The notes under the pieces: generated by a model
Databases searched by the model: none
Told to the model about the DNA's origin: nothing
Seen by the model: only the letters and a program-made list of their open reading frames with translations
Shown here: piece by piece, positions 18,725 through 28,377 of the stretch
Numbering within the stretch: position 1 is the stretch's first letter
How the letters are laid out: every line of letters begins with the position of its first letter
Translations under genes and position numbers: made by a program
NCBI GenBank assembly: GCA_001770415.1
Contig: MEQX01000096.1
Coordinates: forward strand, 1-40,315
DNA length: 40,315 nt
From: Betaproteobacteria bacterium RIFCSPLOWO2_02_FULL_63_19
GTDB lineage: Bacteria; Pseudomonadota; Gammaproteobacteria; Burkholderiales; SG8-39
Reading direction: 5' to 3'

Positions 18725-20569
18725 ATGTACGAGCTGCTCAAAACCATTAATGATCCCGCAGAGTTGCGGCGACTGGACCGCAGGTCCCTCGGCTTGCTCG
18801 CCGATGAATTGCGGGCATTCCTGGTCGAGTCGGTATCGCAGACAGGCGGGCACTTGTCGTCCAACCTCGGCACGGTCGAGCTGACGATCGCCCTGCATTA
18901 CGTGTTTAACACCCCGGAAGACCGGATCGTGTGGGACGTCGGGCATCAGACCTATACGCACAAGATCCTGACGGGGCGGCGCGAGGGTATGAGGGCGCTG
19001 CGCATGCTCGATGGCATGTCGGGTTTCCCGCGCCGCGACGAAAGCATATACGACACGTTCGGCACTGCGCACTCGAGCACTTCGATCTCCGCCGCGCTGG
19101 GCATGGCGCATGCGTTTAAGCTGAAGGGCGAAAAGCGTCACTGCATCGCGGTAATCGGCGACGGCGCGATGTCCGGTGGAATGGCCCTGGAGGCGCTGAA
19201 CAACGCGGGCTTTGCCGATGCCGACTTGCTGGTGATTCTCAACGACAACGACATGTCGATTTCGCCTGCAGTGGGAGCGCTGAACCGTTATCTCGCGCGG
19301 CTCATGTCCGGGCATTTCTACACCGTGGCGAAGAAGGCCGGGGAGAAGGTCCTCGGCGGTGTGCCGCCTTTGTGGCAGCTGGCGAAGAAGGTCGAGGAGC
19401 ATGCCAAGGGCATGATGGTTCCCTCCACGCTGTTCGAGGAGTTCGGCTTCCATTACGTCGGCCCGATCGATGGGCATGATCTGGACTCCCTCATTCCGAC
19501 GCTCGGGAACATAAAGGAACTCAGGGGGCCGCAATTTCTGCACGTGATCACGAAGAAAGGCCAGGGATACAAGCTGGCCGAGGCCGATCCGATCCTGTAT
19601 CACGGGCCAGGCAAATTCGATCCTGCCGAAGGAATCAAGAAGTCAAGTGGAGGCAAGCCCACTTACGCGCAGGTATTCGGAGCCTGGATGTGCGACATGG
19701 CGCGCATCGATTCGCGCCTGGTGGGCATTACGCCGGCCATGCGCGAGGGCTCGGGCCTGGTGCGTTTCGCCGACGAGTTCCCGGAACGCTACTTCGACGT
19801 GGGAATCGCCGAACAACACGCGGTGACCTTCGCCGCCGGGTTGGCCTGCGAAGGTCTGAAGCCGGTGGTGGCGATCTACTCGACGTTCCTGCAGCGCGGC
19901 TACGATCAGCTCGTCCACGACGTTTGCATTCAGAACCTTCCCATCGTGTTTGCGCTGGATCGCGCCGGCATAGTGGGTGCGGACGGCGCCACCCACAACG
20001 GTGCGTTCGACATCGCGTACCTGAGGTGCGTGCCGAACATGGTGGTCATGACCCCGAGCGACGAAAACGAGTGCAGGCAGATGCTCTATACGGCGTTCGG
20101 ACTCAATGGGCCCGCGGCCGTGCGCTACCCGCGGGGCGCCGGCCCTGGGGTCGCTGTCGGCAAAGAGATGCAGGCCATTGCCGTCGGCCGCGGCGAGGTG
20201 CGCCGCCAAGGCAAGCGGTTCGCGATCCTGGCGTTTGGCAGCATGCTCGCGGCGGCACTCGAGGTCGCCGAGGAAATCGATGCGACGGTCGTGGACATGC
20301 GCTTCGCCAAGCCGATTGACGATGCGCTTGCGGCCGAAATGGCCAGCTCGCACGAACTGGTCGTGACGGTCGAAGACCACGCGGCGCAGGGAGGTGCGGG
20401 AAGCGCCGTTTCCGAAGCCCTCGCGGCGCGCGGCATTGCTACTGCGATCCTGCATTTGGGTTTGCCGGACCGGTTTGTCGACCACGGTGACGTGCAGCAA
20501 TTGTTTGCGCGTATCGGATTGGATCGGGCCGGCATTCTGGCGTCGATTAGGGCCCGCACCGGCGCATAG
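18725..20569 (+). CDS. dxs: 1-deoxy-D-xylulose-5-phosphate synthase
   Basis: A 614-residue thiamine-diphosphate enzyme joining pyruvate and glyceraldehyde 3-phosphate in the first step of the MEP pathway. The N-terminal domain has [20 protein letters not shown] and [17 protein letters not shown]. The TPP/Mg motif is [18 protein letters not shown]. The second domain has the catalytic glutamate in [16 protein letters not shown] and [16 protein letters not shown] transketolase C-terminal domain closes the protein. ATG 18725 is preferred because beta-proteobacterial homologues begin MY-LLKTI-DP; an in-frame GTG at 18707 with AGGA upstream would add six residues. It is the third gene of the xseB-ispA-dxs operon. 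Confidence 0.98.
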   Translation: MYELLKTINDPAELRRLDRRSLGLLADELRAFLVESVSQTGGHLSSNLGTVELTIALHYVFNTPEDRIVWDVGHQTYTHKILTGRREGMRALRMLDGMSGFPRRDESIYDTFGTAHSSTSISAALGMAHAFKLKGEKRHCIAVIGDGAMSGGMALEALNNAGFADADLLVILNDNDMSISPAVGALNRYLARLMSGHFYTVAKKAGEKVLGGVPPLWQLAKKVEEHAKGMMVPSTLFEEFGFHYVGPIDGHDLDSLIPTLGNIKELRGPQFLHVITKKGQGYKLAEADPILYHGPGKFDPAEGIKKSSGGKPTYAQVFGAWMCDMARIDSRLVGITPAMREGSGLVRFADEFPERYFDVGIAEQHAVTFAAGLACEGLKPVVAIYSTFLQRGYDQLVHDVCIQNLPIVFALDRAGIVGADGATHNGAFDIAYLRCVPNMVVMTPSDENECRQMLYTAFGLNGPAAVRYPRGAGPGVAVGKEMQAIAVGRGEVRRQGKRFAILAFGSMLAAALEVAEEIDATVVDMRFAKPIDDALAAEMASSHELVVTVEDHAAQGGAGSAVSEALAARGIATAILHLGLPDRFVDHGDVQQLFARIGLDRAGILASIRARTGA

Positions 20570-20704
20570 GCGAACAGAAGTGCGTCGTCGTGCCATATCC
20601 CTGATTGCACTAGGGTCAAGGCCGGTCGCGTTTCCAGATACGAGCAGCCGGGATGTTAAAATCTTCAAACACAGGCAGCATCGCCTGTGCCTACAGGAAC
20701 AACA

Positions 20705-21508
20705 ATGAATACTCGCGAAGCGGCGGTTATCCCGGACGTCCAGAGCGCCGAGGACAAGCGCAAACTTGCCATCGATAGGGTCGGCATCAAGGCGATTCGG
20801 CATCCGATCAGGGTGGCCGAGCGCGGCGGCGGAACGCAGCACACGGTTGCAGTGTTCAACATGTACGTAAGCCTGCCCCATCATTTCAAGGGCACCCACA
20901 TGTCGCGCTTCGTCGAGATCCTGAACATGCACGAGCGCGAAATCTCGGTGGAAACGTTCCAGGTCATGCTCGACCAGATGATGGAAAGGCTCGAAGCCGA
21001 AGCCGGCACGATTGAAATGACCTTCCCGTATTTCATCAACAAGCAGGCGCCGGTTTCCAAGGTCAAGAGCCTGATGGACTACGAGGTCACGTTCACCGGC
21101 GAGATCTGCGGTGACGTCAAGCGATTTACCATGAAGGTCGTGGTGCCCGTCACCAGCCTGTGCCCGTGCTCAAAGAAGATCTCGGACTACGGCGCCCATA
21201 ACCAGCGTTCGCACGTCACGATCGCCGCGCGCACGAAAGAGTTCGTGTGGATCGAGGAACTGGTCGATTACGCGGAGAAGCACGCATCCAGCGAACTCTA
21301 CGGCTTGCTCAAGCGTCCGGATGAAAAGCTCGTGACCGAGCGTGCTTACGACAACCCGAAGTTCGTCGAGGACATGGTGCGTGACGTCGCCGCCGATCTC
21401 AATCGCGACAAGCGGATCACCTGGTATTTGGTCGAATCGGAAAACTTCGAGTCCATCCACAACCATTCGGCCTACGCGGCGATCGAGCGCGACAAGACCC
21501 GGAGGTAA
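20705..21508 (+). CDS. folE2: GTP cyclohydrolase I type IB
   Basis: A 267-residue enzyme making dihydroneopterin triphosphate from GTP, the first step of folate synthesis. It is the type IB (FolE2) form, which can use metals other than zinc. Recognised from [35 protein letters not shown], the catalytic-cysteine region [21 protein letters not shown] and [14 protein letters not shown] near the C terminus. The start at 20705 has AGGA six bases upstream. A small inverted repeat ACAGGC/GCCTGT (20671-20688) precedes it and could be an operator or leader hairpin; no Zur box was recognised. The truncated aspartyl-protease-like gene abuts its 3' end on the other strand. Confidence 0.97.
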   Translation: MNTREAAVIPDVQSAEDKRKLAIDRVGIKAIRHPIRVAERGGGTQHTVAVFNMYVSLPHHFKGTHMSRFVEILNMHEREISVETFQVMLDQMMERLEAEAGTIEMTFPYFINKQAPVSKVKSLMDYEVTFTGEICGDVKRFTMKVVVPVTSLCPCSKKISDYGAHNQRSHVTIAARTKEFVWIEELVDYAEKHASSELYGLLKRPDEKLVTERAYDNPKFVEDMVRDVAADLNRDKRITWYLVESENFESIHNHSAYAAIERDKTRR

Positions 21509-21509
21509 C

Positions 21510-21720
21510 TTCTGCCTGCTGGGTGGGCCGAGAGCAGCGTGACGCCGCCGGAGGTCTTTTGGCCCACCGAGAGCGTCTGCGGCTTGCCGCCGTCGATCTG
21601 CACCACGGCCTTGTTTGAAAACAGCCCGACGACGTTGATGTCCGTCGCGGCGGCCCCGGCAGCCAGCAGACCGAGGAGCACCCCGAAAAGCGTCGATGCA
21701 ATAGAATGGCGGCAATCCAT
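21510..21720 (-). pseudogene. Truncated aspartyl-protease-like periplasmic gene
   Basis: Starting at ATG 21720 on the minus strand, with GGAGG five bases upstream, is a frame encoding a clear signal peptide (MDCRHSIASTLFGVLLGLLA, then AGAAA) and the mature start TDINVVGLFSNKAVVQIDGG, continuing with KPQTLSVGQKTSGGVTLLSA. This resembles the N-terminal part of the retropepsin-like clan AA aspartic proteases common in betaproteobacteria, where a conserved N-terminal domain precedes the protease domain. About 65 residues in, the similarity stops and the frame runs into the antisense of the folE2 3' end, closing at 21472. The protease domain is absent. An intact ribosome binding site and signal peptide with a missing 3' part point to a deletion remnant. 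The family call rests on a short stretch. Confidence 0.5.
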
Positions 21721-21735
21721 GAGCACCTCCCGCGA

Positions 21736-22440
21736 ATGAAACCCGTCGCCATATTTCGCCACAGCGCGACGGAAGGCCCCGCCTATTTTGTCACATACCT
21801 CGACGCGCACCGGATCCCCTGGGTGCTGCTGAAGGTCGATGCCGGCGACGCCGTTCCGGCTGATCCGGCCGCGTTCGCCGGGCTCGTGTTCATGGGTGGG
21901 CCGATGAGCGTCAACGACGATTTGAGCTGGGTCGCGGAGGAGGCGGCGCTCGTGCGGCGCGCCGTCGCGGACGGCATCCCGACGCTTGGGCACTGCCTGG
22001 GCGGACAGCTCATGGCCAAGGCACTTGGCGCAGCGATCTCGCGCAATCCGGTCAGGGAGATTGGCTGGGGCGCGGTTACCGTGCGCGACTCGTCTTTGGC
22101 ACGGCACTGGTTCGGGGACCTGCGCACGTTTCTCTCATTTCACTGGCACGGCGAAACTTTCACCTTGCCCGAAGGTGCAACGTGCATCCTTGAAAGTCCC
22201 TGGTGCGCGAATCAGGCCTTTGTCCTCGGGCCGCACCTGGGTATGCAATGCCATGTCGAAATGACCCCGGAGTTGATCCGCGCATGGTGCAAGGATTGGG
22301 ACACTGAGGTCCGGGGTATGGCGGGACCGTCAGTCCAGACGCCCGAGCAGATGGAGCAGGACATCGGTGCGCGCGTACAGGCGCTAAACGCAGTTGCCGA
22401 CCGGCTCTACGACCGCTGGATCGAGGGTTTGAAGGGCTAG
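21736..22440 (+). CDS. Class I glutamine amidotransferase (GMP synthase-like)
   Basis: A 234-residue stand-alone class I glutamine amidotransferase domain. The catalytic triad is visible: Cys87 in GHCLGGQLMA, and His173 and Glu175 in QCHVEMTPE. The oxyanion region is LVFMGGPMSVNDD. There is no ATP pyrophosphatase domain, so it is not GuaA itself; relatives act as gamma-glutamyl hydrolases or amidotransferases of unknown acceptor. ATG 21736 is the start of the homologous region; the Shine-Dalgarno is poor. It is divergent from the truncated protease gene with only 15 bases between starts, and converges on yajQ with 7 bases between stops. Confidence 0.9.
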   Translation: MKPVAIFRHSATEGPAYFVTYLDAHRIPWVLLKVDAGDAVPADPAAFAGLVFMGGPMSVNDDLSWVAEEAALVRRAVADGIPTLGHCLGGQLMAKALGAAISRNPVREIGWGAVTVRDSSLARHWFGDLRTFLSFHWHGETFTLPEGATCILESPWCANQAFVLGPHLGMQCHVEMTPELIRAWCKDWDTEVRGMAGPSVQTPEQMEQDIGARVQALNAVADRLYDRWIEGLKG

Positions 22441-22447
22441 AGCAGGT

Positions 22448-22933
22448 TTATTCCCGGAAGTTCTGGAACTGCAGCGGGATCTCCTTCACCGCGTTCTTGA
22501 CCAGCGCAATCGCCGCCTGCAGGTCGTCCTTCTTGGCGCCCGAGACGCGCACCGCCTCGCCCTGGATCGAAGCCTGGACCTTGATCTTGGCGTCCTTGAT
22601 CAGCTTGACGATGCGCTTGGCGGTGTCCTGCTCGATGCCGTTCCTGACGTCGACCAGCTGCTTCATCTTGTTGCCGCCGATCTTCTCGGAGGGTTTCGGC
22701 TCCAGCGCGCGCACGTCGACGCCCCGCTTGGCGCACTTGGAATGGAACACATCCATTACTTGCTTCAGCTTGAAATCATCGTCCGCATAGACCGTAAGTT
22801 GCATTTCAGTCTGCTCGACGCGCGCATCCGAGCCTTTGAAATCGAAGCGGTTGGCGACTTCCTTGTTGGTCTGCTCGATCGAGTTCTTCAGTTCAACCTT
22901 GTTGACTTCAGAAGTGATATCGAAGGAGGGCAT
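22448..22933 (-). CDS. yajQ: YajQ family nucleotide-binding protein
   Basis: A 161-residue protein of the YajQ (DUF520) family with two ferredoxin-like domains. Some members bind cyclic di-GMP and act with LysR-type regulators; others were reported to bind RNA. Recognised from [20 protein letters not shown] at the start, [16 protein letters not shown], and the C-terminal [17 protein letters not shown] followed by LKNAV-like helix and [10 protein letters not shown]. Length is exactly typical. AGGA lies eight bases before the ATG and a TATAAT hexamer about 30 bases upstream. The family is soluble and cytoplasmic. It is monocistronic here. Confidence 0.96.
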   Translation of the reverse strand: MPSFDITSEVNKVELKNSIEQTNKEVANRFDFKGSDARVEQTEMQLTVYADDDFKLKQVMDVFHSKCAKRGVDVRALEPKPSEKIGGNKMKQLVDVRNGIEQDTAKRIVKLIKDAKIKVQASIQGEAVRVSGAKKDDLQAAIALVKNAVKEIPLQFQNFRE

Positions 22934-22963
22934 GGCGGAAATCCTGTTTGAAAACCTGGGGGA

Positions 22964-22969
22964 ATTATA
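22964..22969 (-). promoter_or_regulatory. Promoter -10 element for yajQ
   Basis: On the minus strand the sequence ACCGTATAATTCC contains a perfect TATAAT 31 bases before the yajQ start, in a leader otherwise rich in GC. No clear -35 hexamer stands 17 bases upstream. The same ACCGTATAAT context recurs in front of murJ. Confidence 0.5.
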
Positions 22970-23039
22970 CGGTAGCCGCTGCGTCGTCCTGCCCCGGGCA
23001 CCGCCTCGACCGCGGCCAACGGGCGGCAGATCAGTGCAG

Positions 23040-23774
23040 CTAGATGATCACGACGAAATCTGCGACGAATCCGGTCGGTTCACCGGGGTAACCTCGAGGG
23101 TTGCATACGATACGCGTTCCCGAGACGCGGTAATCGAAGAACGTGTGCGTATGGCCGTGGATCCAGACCGGCGCCTGCCCCATCATCGATTCGAGGGGGA
23201 TGATGAAACCGGGGTTGGCGGGATGCCGGGCGTACCCGGGGGCAATCGACCCGGGATGCGGTGCGAAATGCGTGATAACCACGGTAGTTCCCGCGAAAGG
23301 CCGTGCGAGCGCCTGTTCGAGCCATCCACGGTGATTGCGGTGCAGCGCTATTGCGTCCTCGGGCGCGAAGTTGCGCGCGCCGTTGCGGATCGCGTGGTAA
23401 TCGGGATTCATTCGTCGCGCGCCTTCGATAACCGCCGCCCGCTCGGCTTCGGGCGCGAGCGAATAGTCGGTCCACAAACCGCACCCGAGGAACCGCACCC
23501 CGGTGATTATGCGTTCACCGCATTCGAGCAGTTCGACCCGCGTCCCTTGAACGGCGGCACGCATCACTTCCTGCGTCGTCCAGAAGTCTCCGTCGTACGG
23601 TTCGTGGTTGCCGGGCACGTAGAGGACGGGCGCGTCGAAATTGCGCTGTGCCCACTCGATTCCCTTGGCGCCATTATCGATATCGCCGGCAAGTATGACG
23701 AGGTCCGCGTCGACCTGTGGCAATTCGACGGGCCAGACTTCCAGGTGCAAATCCGAAAGAACGCGAATCCGCAC
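23040..23774 (-). CDS. Calcineurin-like metallophosphoesterase
   Basis: A 244-residue metal-dependent phosphoesterase. All sequence blocks of the family are present: SDLHLE (D-x-H), AGDIDNG (GD), PGNHEPYDG (GNHE), ITHFAPH and HGHTHTF. They form a di-metal centre with an invariant histidine. No signal peptide or membrane helix is seen, so it is cytoplasmic. The start is GTG 23774, since [12 protein letters not shown] begins the first beta strand directly. It lies 38 bases downstream of argG on the same strand and may be co-transcribed. Substrate (nucleotide, phosphodiester or protein phosphate) cannot be assigned. Confidence 0.9.
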   Translation of the reverse strand: MRIRVLSDLHLEVWPVELPQVDADLVILAGDIDNGAKGIEWAQRNFDAPVLYVPGNHEPYDGDFWTTQEVMRAAVQGTRVELLECGERIITGVRFLGCGLWTDYSLAPEAERAAVIEGARRMNPDYHAIRNGARNFAPEDAIALHRNHRGWLEQALARPFAGTTVVITHFAPHPGSIAPGYARHPANPGFIIPLESMMGQAPVWIHGHTHTFFDYRVSGTRIVCNPRGYPGEPTGFVADFVVII

Positions 23775-23812
23775 GGCCGCGTGCCTTGCGTTGCGCTCAG
23801 CGCACCAGCAAA

Positions 23813-25045
23813 TTAGCGCTTCTTCCTGCGCAGGTTCGCGGCGGTACGCATGCGAAGCGCATTGAGCCGGATGAAGCCTGCCGCGTCGGCCTGATCGAAG
23901 GCGCCCCGGTCGTCCTCGAACGTCGAGATCGCGGGATCGAACAGAGAATCTGTTTTCGAGGCGCGGCCGACGTTCATTACGGTCCCCTTGTAGAGCTTTA
24001 CCCGCACCGTACCGTTGACCGTTCGCTGCGATTCGTCGATCAGTTTCTGCAGCAGCATCCGCTCAGGGCTGAACCAGTAGCCGTTGTATATCATTCGCGC
24101 ATAGCGCGGCATCAGGTCGTCCTTGAGAGAGAGCACTTCGCGATCGAGCGTAATCGATTCCATGGCCCGGTGGGCGCGCAGCATGATCGTGCCGCCGGGC
24201 GTTTCATAACAGCCGCGCGATTTCATGCCTACATAACGATTTTCGACCAGATCCAGGCGGCCGATGCCGTGCCGGCCTCCGATGCGGTTCAACTCGGCGA
24301 GCACTTTCGCAGGGGTCAGCCGCTTACCGTTGACCGATACGATATCGCCGTGTTCGTAGCCAAGTTCGAGATACTCGGGGCGGTTGGGCGCCTTTTCGGG
24401 GGGCACGGTAATGCGCCACATGGACTCGTCGGGTTCATAGGCCGGATCTTCCAGGATGCCGCCTTCGTAGGAGATGTGCAGCAGATTGGCGTCCATCGAG
24501 TACGGCGCTCCGCCACGCCTCTTGTAGTCGACCGGAATGCCGTTCTTCTGCGCGTACCTGAGCAGCTTCTCGCGCGAAAGAAGGTCCCATTCGCGCCAGG
24601 GCGCAATGACCCTGACGTCGGGCATGAGCGCGTAGGCGCCCAGTTCGAAACGAACCTGGTCGTTGCCTTTGCCGGTGGCGCCATGCGAGATCGCGTCTGC
24701 GCCTGTCTTCTTTGCGATCCTGACCAGATGCTTGGCGATGAGAGGCCGGGCGATCGAAGTTCCGAGCAGATACTCTCCCTCGTAGACCGCGTTGGCGCGG
24801 AACATCGGGAACACGAACTCACCCACGAACTCCTCGCGCAGATCTTCGACGAAGATTTGCTTGACGCCGAGCAGCCTGGCCTTGCGTCGGGCGGGTTCAA
24901 GCTCCTCGCCCTGACCTATGTCGGCGGTGAAGGTCACCACTTCGCAACCGTAGGTGTCCTGAAGCCACTTCAAAATGACCGAAGTGTCCAGCCCGCCCGA
25001 ATAGGCGAGCACGACTTTCCTTGCTTGGGATAATTTGGCTGGCAT
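23813..25045 (-). CDS. argG: Argininosuccinate synthase
   Basis: A 410-residue ATP-dependent enzyme joining citrulline and aspartate in the penultimate step of arginine synthesis. The PP-loop is [18 protein letters not shown] near residue 15. Other family stretches are [55 protein letters not shown] and [17 protein letters not shown]. Length fits the family (about 400-445). It follows argF by 64 bases on the same strand, completing an argD-argF-argG run. No good Shine-Dalgarno precedes the ATG. argH is not in the window. Confidence 0.98.
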   Translation of the reverse strand: MPAKLSQARKVVLAYSGGLDTSVILKWLQDTYGCEVVTFTADIGQGEELEPARRKARLLGVKQIFVEDLREEFVGEFVFPMFRANAVYEGEYLLGTSIARPLIAKHLVRIAKKTGADAISHGATGKGNDQVRFELGAYALMPDVRVIAPWREWDLLSREKLLRYAQKNGIPVDYKRRGGAPYSMDANLLHISYEGGILEDPAYEPDESMWRITVPPEKAPNRPEYLELGYEHGDIVSVNGKRLTPAKVLAELNRIGGRHGIGRLDLVENRYVGMKSRGCYETPGGTIMLRAHRAMESITLDREVLSLKDDLMPRYARMIYNGYWFSPERMLLQKLIDESQRTVNGTVRVKLYKGTVMNVGRASKTDSLFDPAISTFEDDRGAFDQADAAGFIRLNALRMRTAANLRRKKR

Positions 25046-25109
25046 GTCAGTTCAAAAATGTGGAAAAAATCTCTCTCGGCTGCTGTCGCGCCGCGGTTAT
25101 TCCACCGCG

Positions 25110-26108
25110 TCAGCGCTCGGAACGTTTTCTTGGATTCCTCGATTTGGATCGCGTCCGTCCGGCAGCTGTTTGGGTCCGCTTCGGTGGGCCCGACTTGGCT
25201 GCCCCGATGAGCAGGAACTCCAGTAGTGCCTTCTGTGCATGCAGCCGGTTTTCGGCCTCGTCCCACACGGCGCTCTGCGGGCCGTCGATGACGGCGCCTG
25301 CCACTTCCTCGCCGCGGTGCGCGGGCAGGCAGTGCATGAACAGCGCCTTCTTCTTCGCTTCGCGCATCATCGCCCCGTCGACCTGCCAGTTTTCGAAATT
25401 GCGCTTTCGCTCCTCGTTCTCCGCTTCGAAACCCATGCTGGTCCAGACGTCCGTGGTGACCAGGTCGGCGCCGCGCGCGGCGCGCATTGGATCGCTGAAC
25501 TGCTCGAAATGGCCGGTTCCGTGAAGTCCGGCGCGCTCGGGTTCGACCTCGTAACCCGGCGGCGTGGACACGTGCAGGTTGAAATCCAGGACCTCGGCCG
25601 CCTGCAGCCAGGTATTGCATACGTTGTTGGAATCCCCGATCCACGCCACGGTCTTGCCGCGTATCGGGCCGCGCTGCTCTATGAAGGTGTAGATGTCCGC
25701 CAGTATCTGGCAGGGGTGGTACTCGTTGGTGAGCCCGTTTATCACCGGTACGCGCGAATGCGCGGCGAAGCGCTCCAAGATCTCCTGCTCGAAGGTGCGG
25801 ATCATGACGATGTCGACCATGCGCGAAATCACCTGCGCTGCGTCCTCGACAGGTTCGCCGCGACCGAGTTGCGTGTCGCGCGTGTTCAGGTAGATCGCGA
25901 CGCCGCCCAGTTGGTGCATGCCGGCCTCGAACGAGAGGCGCGTACGCGTCGACTGCTTCTCGAAAATCATCGCCAGCGTCCGGTCCGCGAGCGGCTGATA
26001 GGGCCGGTAGGCCTTGAACTGAGCCTTTATCCAGCGGGTGCGCTCGAACACGTGTTCGTATTCCCGGCGCGATAAGTCCCGAAATTGAAGATAGTGGCGT
26101 GTAGCCAT
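25110..26108 (-). CDS. argF: Ornithine carbamoyltransferase with basic C-terminal tail
   Basis: A 332-residue enzyme making citrulline from ornithine and carbamoyl phosphate. Motifs: carbamoyl-phosphate loop EKQSTRTRLSFEAGM (about residues 50-64), TNEYHPCQILADIYT and the ornithine-binding FMHCLPAHRGEEV. The catalytic core ends near HAQKALLEFLLIG, about residue 300, where homologues normally stop. Here about 25-30 further residues follow, very rich in Lys and Arg (KSGPPKRTQTAAGRTRSKSR and onward), which is unusual. The start is ATG 26108; a longer open frame upstream overlaps argD and is not homologous. It follows argD by 26 bases and precedes argG. Confidence 0.97.
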   Translation of the reverse strand: MATRHYLQFRDLSRREYEHVFERTRWIKAQFKAYRPYQPLADRTLAMIFEKQSTRTRLSFEAGMHQLGGVAIYLNTRDTQLGRGEPVEDAAQVISRMVDIVMIRTFEQEILERFAAHSRVPVINGLTNEYHPCQILADIYTFIEQRGPIRGKTVAWIGDSNNVCNTWLQAAEVLDFNLHVSTPPGYEVEPERAGLHGTGHFEQFSDPMRAARGADLVTTDVWTSMGFEAENEERKRNFENWQVDGAMMREAKKKALFMHCLPAHRGEEVAGAVIDGPQSAVWDEAENRLHAQKALLEFLLIGAAKSGPPKRTQTAAGRTRSKSRNPRKRSER

Positions 26109-26134
26109 GACAAGAGCCGCCGTGCTCGTTCCGC

Positions 26135-27337
26135 CTAGGCGCTGGCCGCCTGGGCTCGCGAGGGAGCGAGGAACGTGCGAATCAACGGCGCAAGCATCGA
26201 AACCAGGGTCCTCGCCTCGGCTTCGTTCATGACCAGCGCCGGCAGGAGGCGAACGACGTTGTCCGCGGTGACATTGATGAGCATGCCCTGCTCGAGCGCA
26301 AGCCTGACCAGTTCCCCGCAGGGACGATCCAGTTCGACGCCTATCATGAGGCCGCGGCCGCGTATGCCGACCACGCCGGCGGCGTCCGAGAGCGCCTTTG
26401 TCAGTTCGCCGCATATCAGGGAACCGACGCGTTCGGCGTTCTCCATCAGCCGTTCGCCCTCGATCGTCTCGAGTGTGGCGAGCGCTGCGGCGCACGCGAG
26501 CGGATTGCCTCCGAAGGTCGAGCCATGGTTGCCGGGCTTGAACGCTCCGGCCGCGGCGCTGCGGGCGAGGCACACACCGATGGGAACGCCGGCAGCCAGG
26601 CCTTTGGCGAGAGTGAGTACGTCCGGAAGCACGCCGACCTGCTGATAGGCAAACCATTTTCCGGTGCGGCCCAGTCCGCACTGAACTTCGTCGAGCATCA
26701 GTAGCCAGCTGTTGCGGTCACAGAGTTCTCGCAAGCCGCGCAGATATTCGATATCGCTGACTTTGATGCCGCCTTCACCTTGGATCGGCTCCACGAGAAC
26801 CGCAACGACGTCACGGTTGCGCTCGGCGACCTGGCGCACGCTTTCCAGGTCGTTGAACGGCACGCGCACGAATCCGCTGACCAGCGGCTCGAACCCCGCC
26901 TGGACCTTGCGACTGCCAGTCGCCGAAAGCGTCGCAAGCGTGCGCCCGTGGAATGCTCCCTCCATGACGATGACTGACGGGCAGTCGATCCCTTTGCTGT
27001 GCCCGTAAAGCCGCGCGATCTTGATCGCCGCCTCGTTTGCTTCGCAGCCGGAGTTGCAGAAAAACGCATTGTCCATGCCCGAAATCGCGGAAAGCTTGTC
27101 GGCGAGCCGTTCCTGTTCGGAGATTCGATACAGGTTGGAGACATGTATGAGGCGCGCGGCCTGATCGGCAAGCGCCTTCACGATCACAGGATGCGCATGG
27201 CCAAGCGTGTTGACGGCAATACCCCCCAATGCATCCAGGTAACGCTTGCCTGCATCGTCCCACAGCCAGACGCCCTGCCCGCGTGCGAACGAAACCGGCA
27301 GCCGGGCATAGGTGTTCATGAGGTGGGTTGTCGTCAT
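26135..27337 (-). CDS. argD: Acetylornithine aminotransferase
   Basis: A 400-residue class III PLP-dependent aminotransferase converting N-acetylglutamate semialdehyde to N-acetylornithine. Visible features: GVWLWDDAGKRYLDALGGIA, the PLP-phosphate loop NSGCEANEAAIKIAR, the aspartate in LLMLDEVQCGLGRTGKW, and the Schiff-base lysine in LTLAKGLAAGVPIG. HGSTFGGNPLACAAALATLE is the dimer-partner phosphate contact. The start at 27337 (MTTTHLMNTYARLPV) is preferred over an extension to 27409; ATG 27319 is also possible and no start has a good ribosome binding site. It is the first gene of argD-argF-argG and diverges from the ParA-like gene. Confidence 0.96.
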   Translation of the reverse strand: MTTTHLMNTYARLPVSFARGQGVWLWDDAGKRYLDALGGIAVNTLGHAHPVIVKALADQAARLIHVSNLYRISEQERLADKLSAISGMDNAFFCNSGCEANEAAIKIARLYGHSKGIDCPSVIVMEGAFHGRTLATLSATGSRKVQAGFEPLVSGFVRVPFNDLESVRQVAERNRDVVAVLVEPIQGEGGIKVSDIEYLRGLRELCDRNSWLLMLDEVQCGLGRTGKWFAYQQVGVLPDVLTLAKGLAAGVPIGVCLARSAAAGAFKPGNHGSTFGGNPLACAAALATLETIEGERLMENAERVGSLICGELTKALSDAAGVVGIRGRGLMIGVELDRPCGELVRLALEQGMLINVTADNVVRLLPALVMNEAEARTLVSMLAPLIRTFLAPSRAQAASA

Positions 27338-27481
27338 GGCGATAGACTGGTCAACGCTCAAAAATTGCTGCGGCGACCAACTGAGCCGGCGCGGCAGCCT
27401 GAACTTCACTCACGAACGGCTTGTGCCGCCTAGTGATCCGCTGGCTACCGCCGGGCCGCCGTCTGGCCGCCGCGTGGGATA

Positions 27482-28309
27482 ATGATTTTCCGAATTAATT
27501 TCCCGAACTGCAAAAAATATCTTAGCACAGTAGGAACAGGGGGGTGTACGCGCCTCGCGGTATTCAATCAAAAGGGCGGCGTGGGAAAGACCACGACTGT
27601 GCTCAATCTCGGCGCGGCGCTGGCACGGCGCGGAATCGCGCCACTTCTGGTTGATCTGGACCCGCAGGCGCACCTGTCAGCGATCCTGCACCCGGTGGGC
27701 TCCGGGGCGCAGAGCATGTTTGCCTTTTACAGCGACTCCCGTCCGCTCGCCGAACTGATGCGGTCGGTCGATTTTGGCGCTCGGCTGCTGCCCGCGCATC
27801 CGGAACTGCTCAAGGTCGATACGCTGTACGGCAAAGGTCCGGGCGTACTCGGCCTTCTCAAGGACGGTCTGGACGTCGCCTTCGCGGGCGCGCAGCAGCC
27901 GGTGCTGATCGATAGTTGCCCGATGCTCGGGGTGCTGTCGCTGTCGTCGATTTTCGCCACCGGCCGGGTATTGGTTCCGATTTCGGCCGACTACCTCGCT
28001 TTGAAAGGAGCGCTTCAGCTTGAAAATACGCTGCGCGCTCTGGAGCATGTGCTGAAGAAACGCGTCGAGCGCCGCTATTTGCTCACGCGGTTCGACACCC
28101 GGCGTCGCATGTCGCATGAAATTGGAACACGGCTCGTCGAGCGCTTCGGTGCCGAACTGTGCGAGACGAGAATTGCGGAATCCGTGGCTCTGGCCGAGAG
28201 CCCGTCGCTCGGCCGCGACATATTCAGCCACGCGCCTCAATCACGTGGCGCTCGCGACTACGAACAGTTACTGGAAGAACTGCTCTCGACCGGGTTCTTG
28301 GAGGTCTAA
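27482..28309 (+). CDS. ParA/MinD-type ATPase, orphan
   Basis: A ParA-superfamily ATPase of up to 275 residues. The deviant Walker A is FNQKGGVGKTTTVLNLGAAL; Walker A' and B regions are LVDLDPQAHLS and VLIDSCPML. No ParB, plasmid or flagellar gene is adjacent, so its cargo is unknown; relatives partition DNA or position complexes on the nucleoid. The start is doubtful. Homologues begin one or two residues before TRLAVFNQKGG, but the codon there is TGT (27543-27545), not a start. ATG 27482 is the only upstream in-frame start, yet the stretch 27482-27540 is AT-rich and reads like a promoter with TATCTT at 27518 and AGGA at 27532. A one-base error or a non-standard start is possible. Confidence 0.85.
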   Translation: MIFRINFPNCKKYLSTVGTGGCTRLAVFNQKGGVGKTTTVLNLGAALARRGIAPLLVDLDPQAHLSAILHPVGSGAQSMFAFYSDSRPLAELMRSVDFGARLLPAHPELLKVDTLYGKGPGVLGLLKDGLDVAFAGAQQPVLIDSCPMLGVLSLSSIFATGRVLVPISADYLALKGALQLENTLRALEHVLKKRVERRYLLTRFDTRRRMSHEIGTRLVERFGAELCETRIAESVALAESPSLGRDIFSHAPQSRGARDYEQLLEELLSTGFLEV

Positions 28310-28377
28310 CCACCCGCGAATCGCCCGGTTCGGCGTTCGTCACGGCCGGCCGATGAAATGATCGCGGGGTCCCTGGA

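Noticed and set aside
20671..20688. Zur operator before folE2
   Set aside because: The ACAGGC/GCCTGT repeat does not resemble the AT-rich Zur palindrome and is too short.
21170..21715. 181-residue minus-strand frame across folE2
   Set aside because: It is antisense to folE2 in a different frame from the aspartyl-protease-like remnant and has no homology that I recognise.
25110..26681. 523-residue version of argF
   Set aside because: The first 190 residues are antisense-like, Arg-rich frame through argD; real homology starts at ATG 26108.
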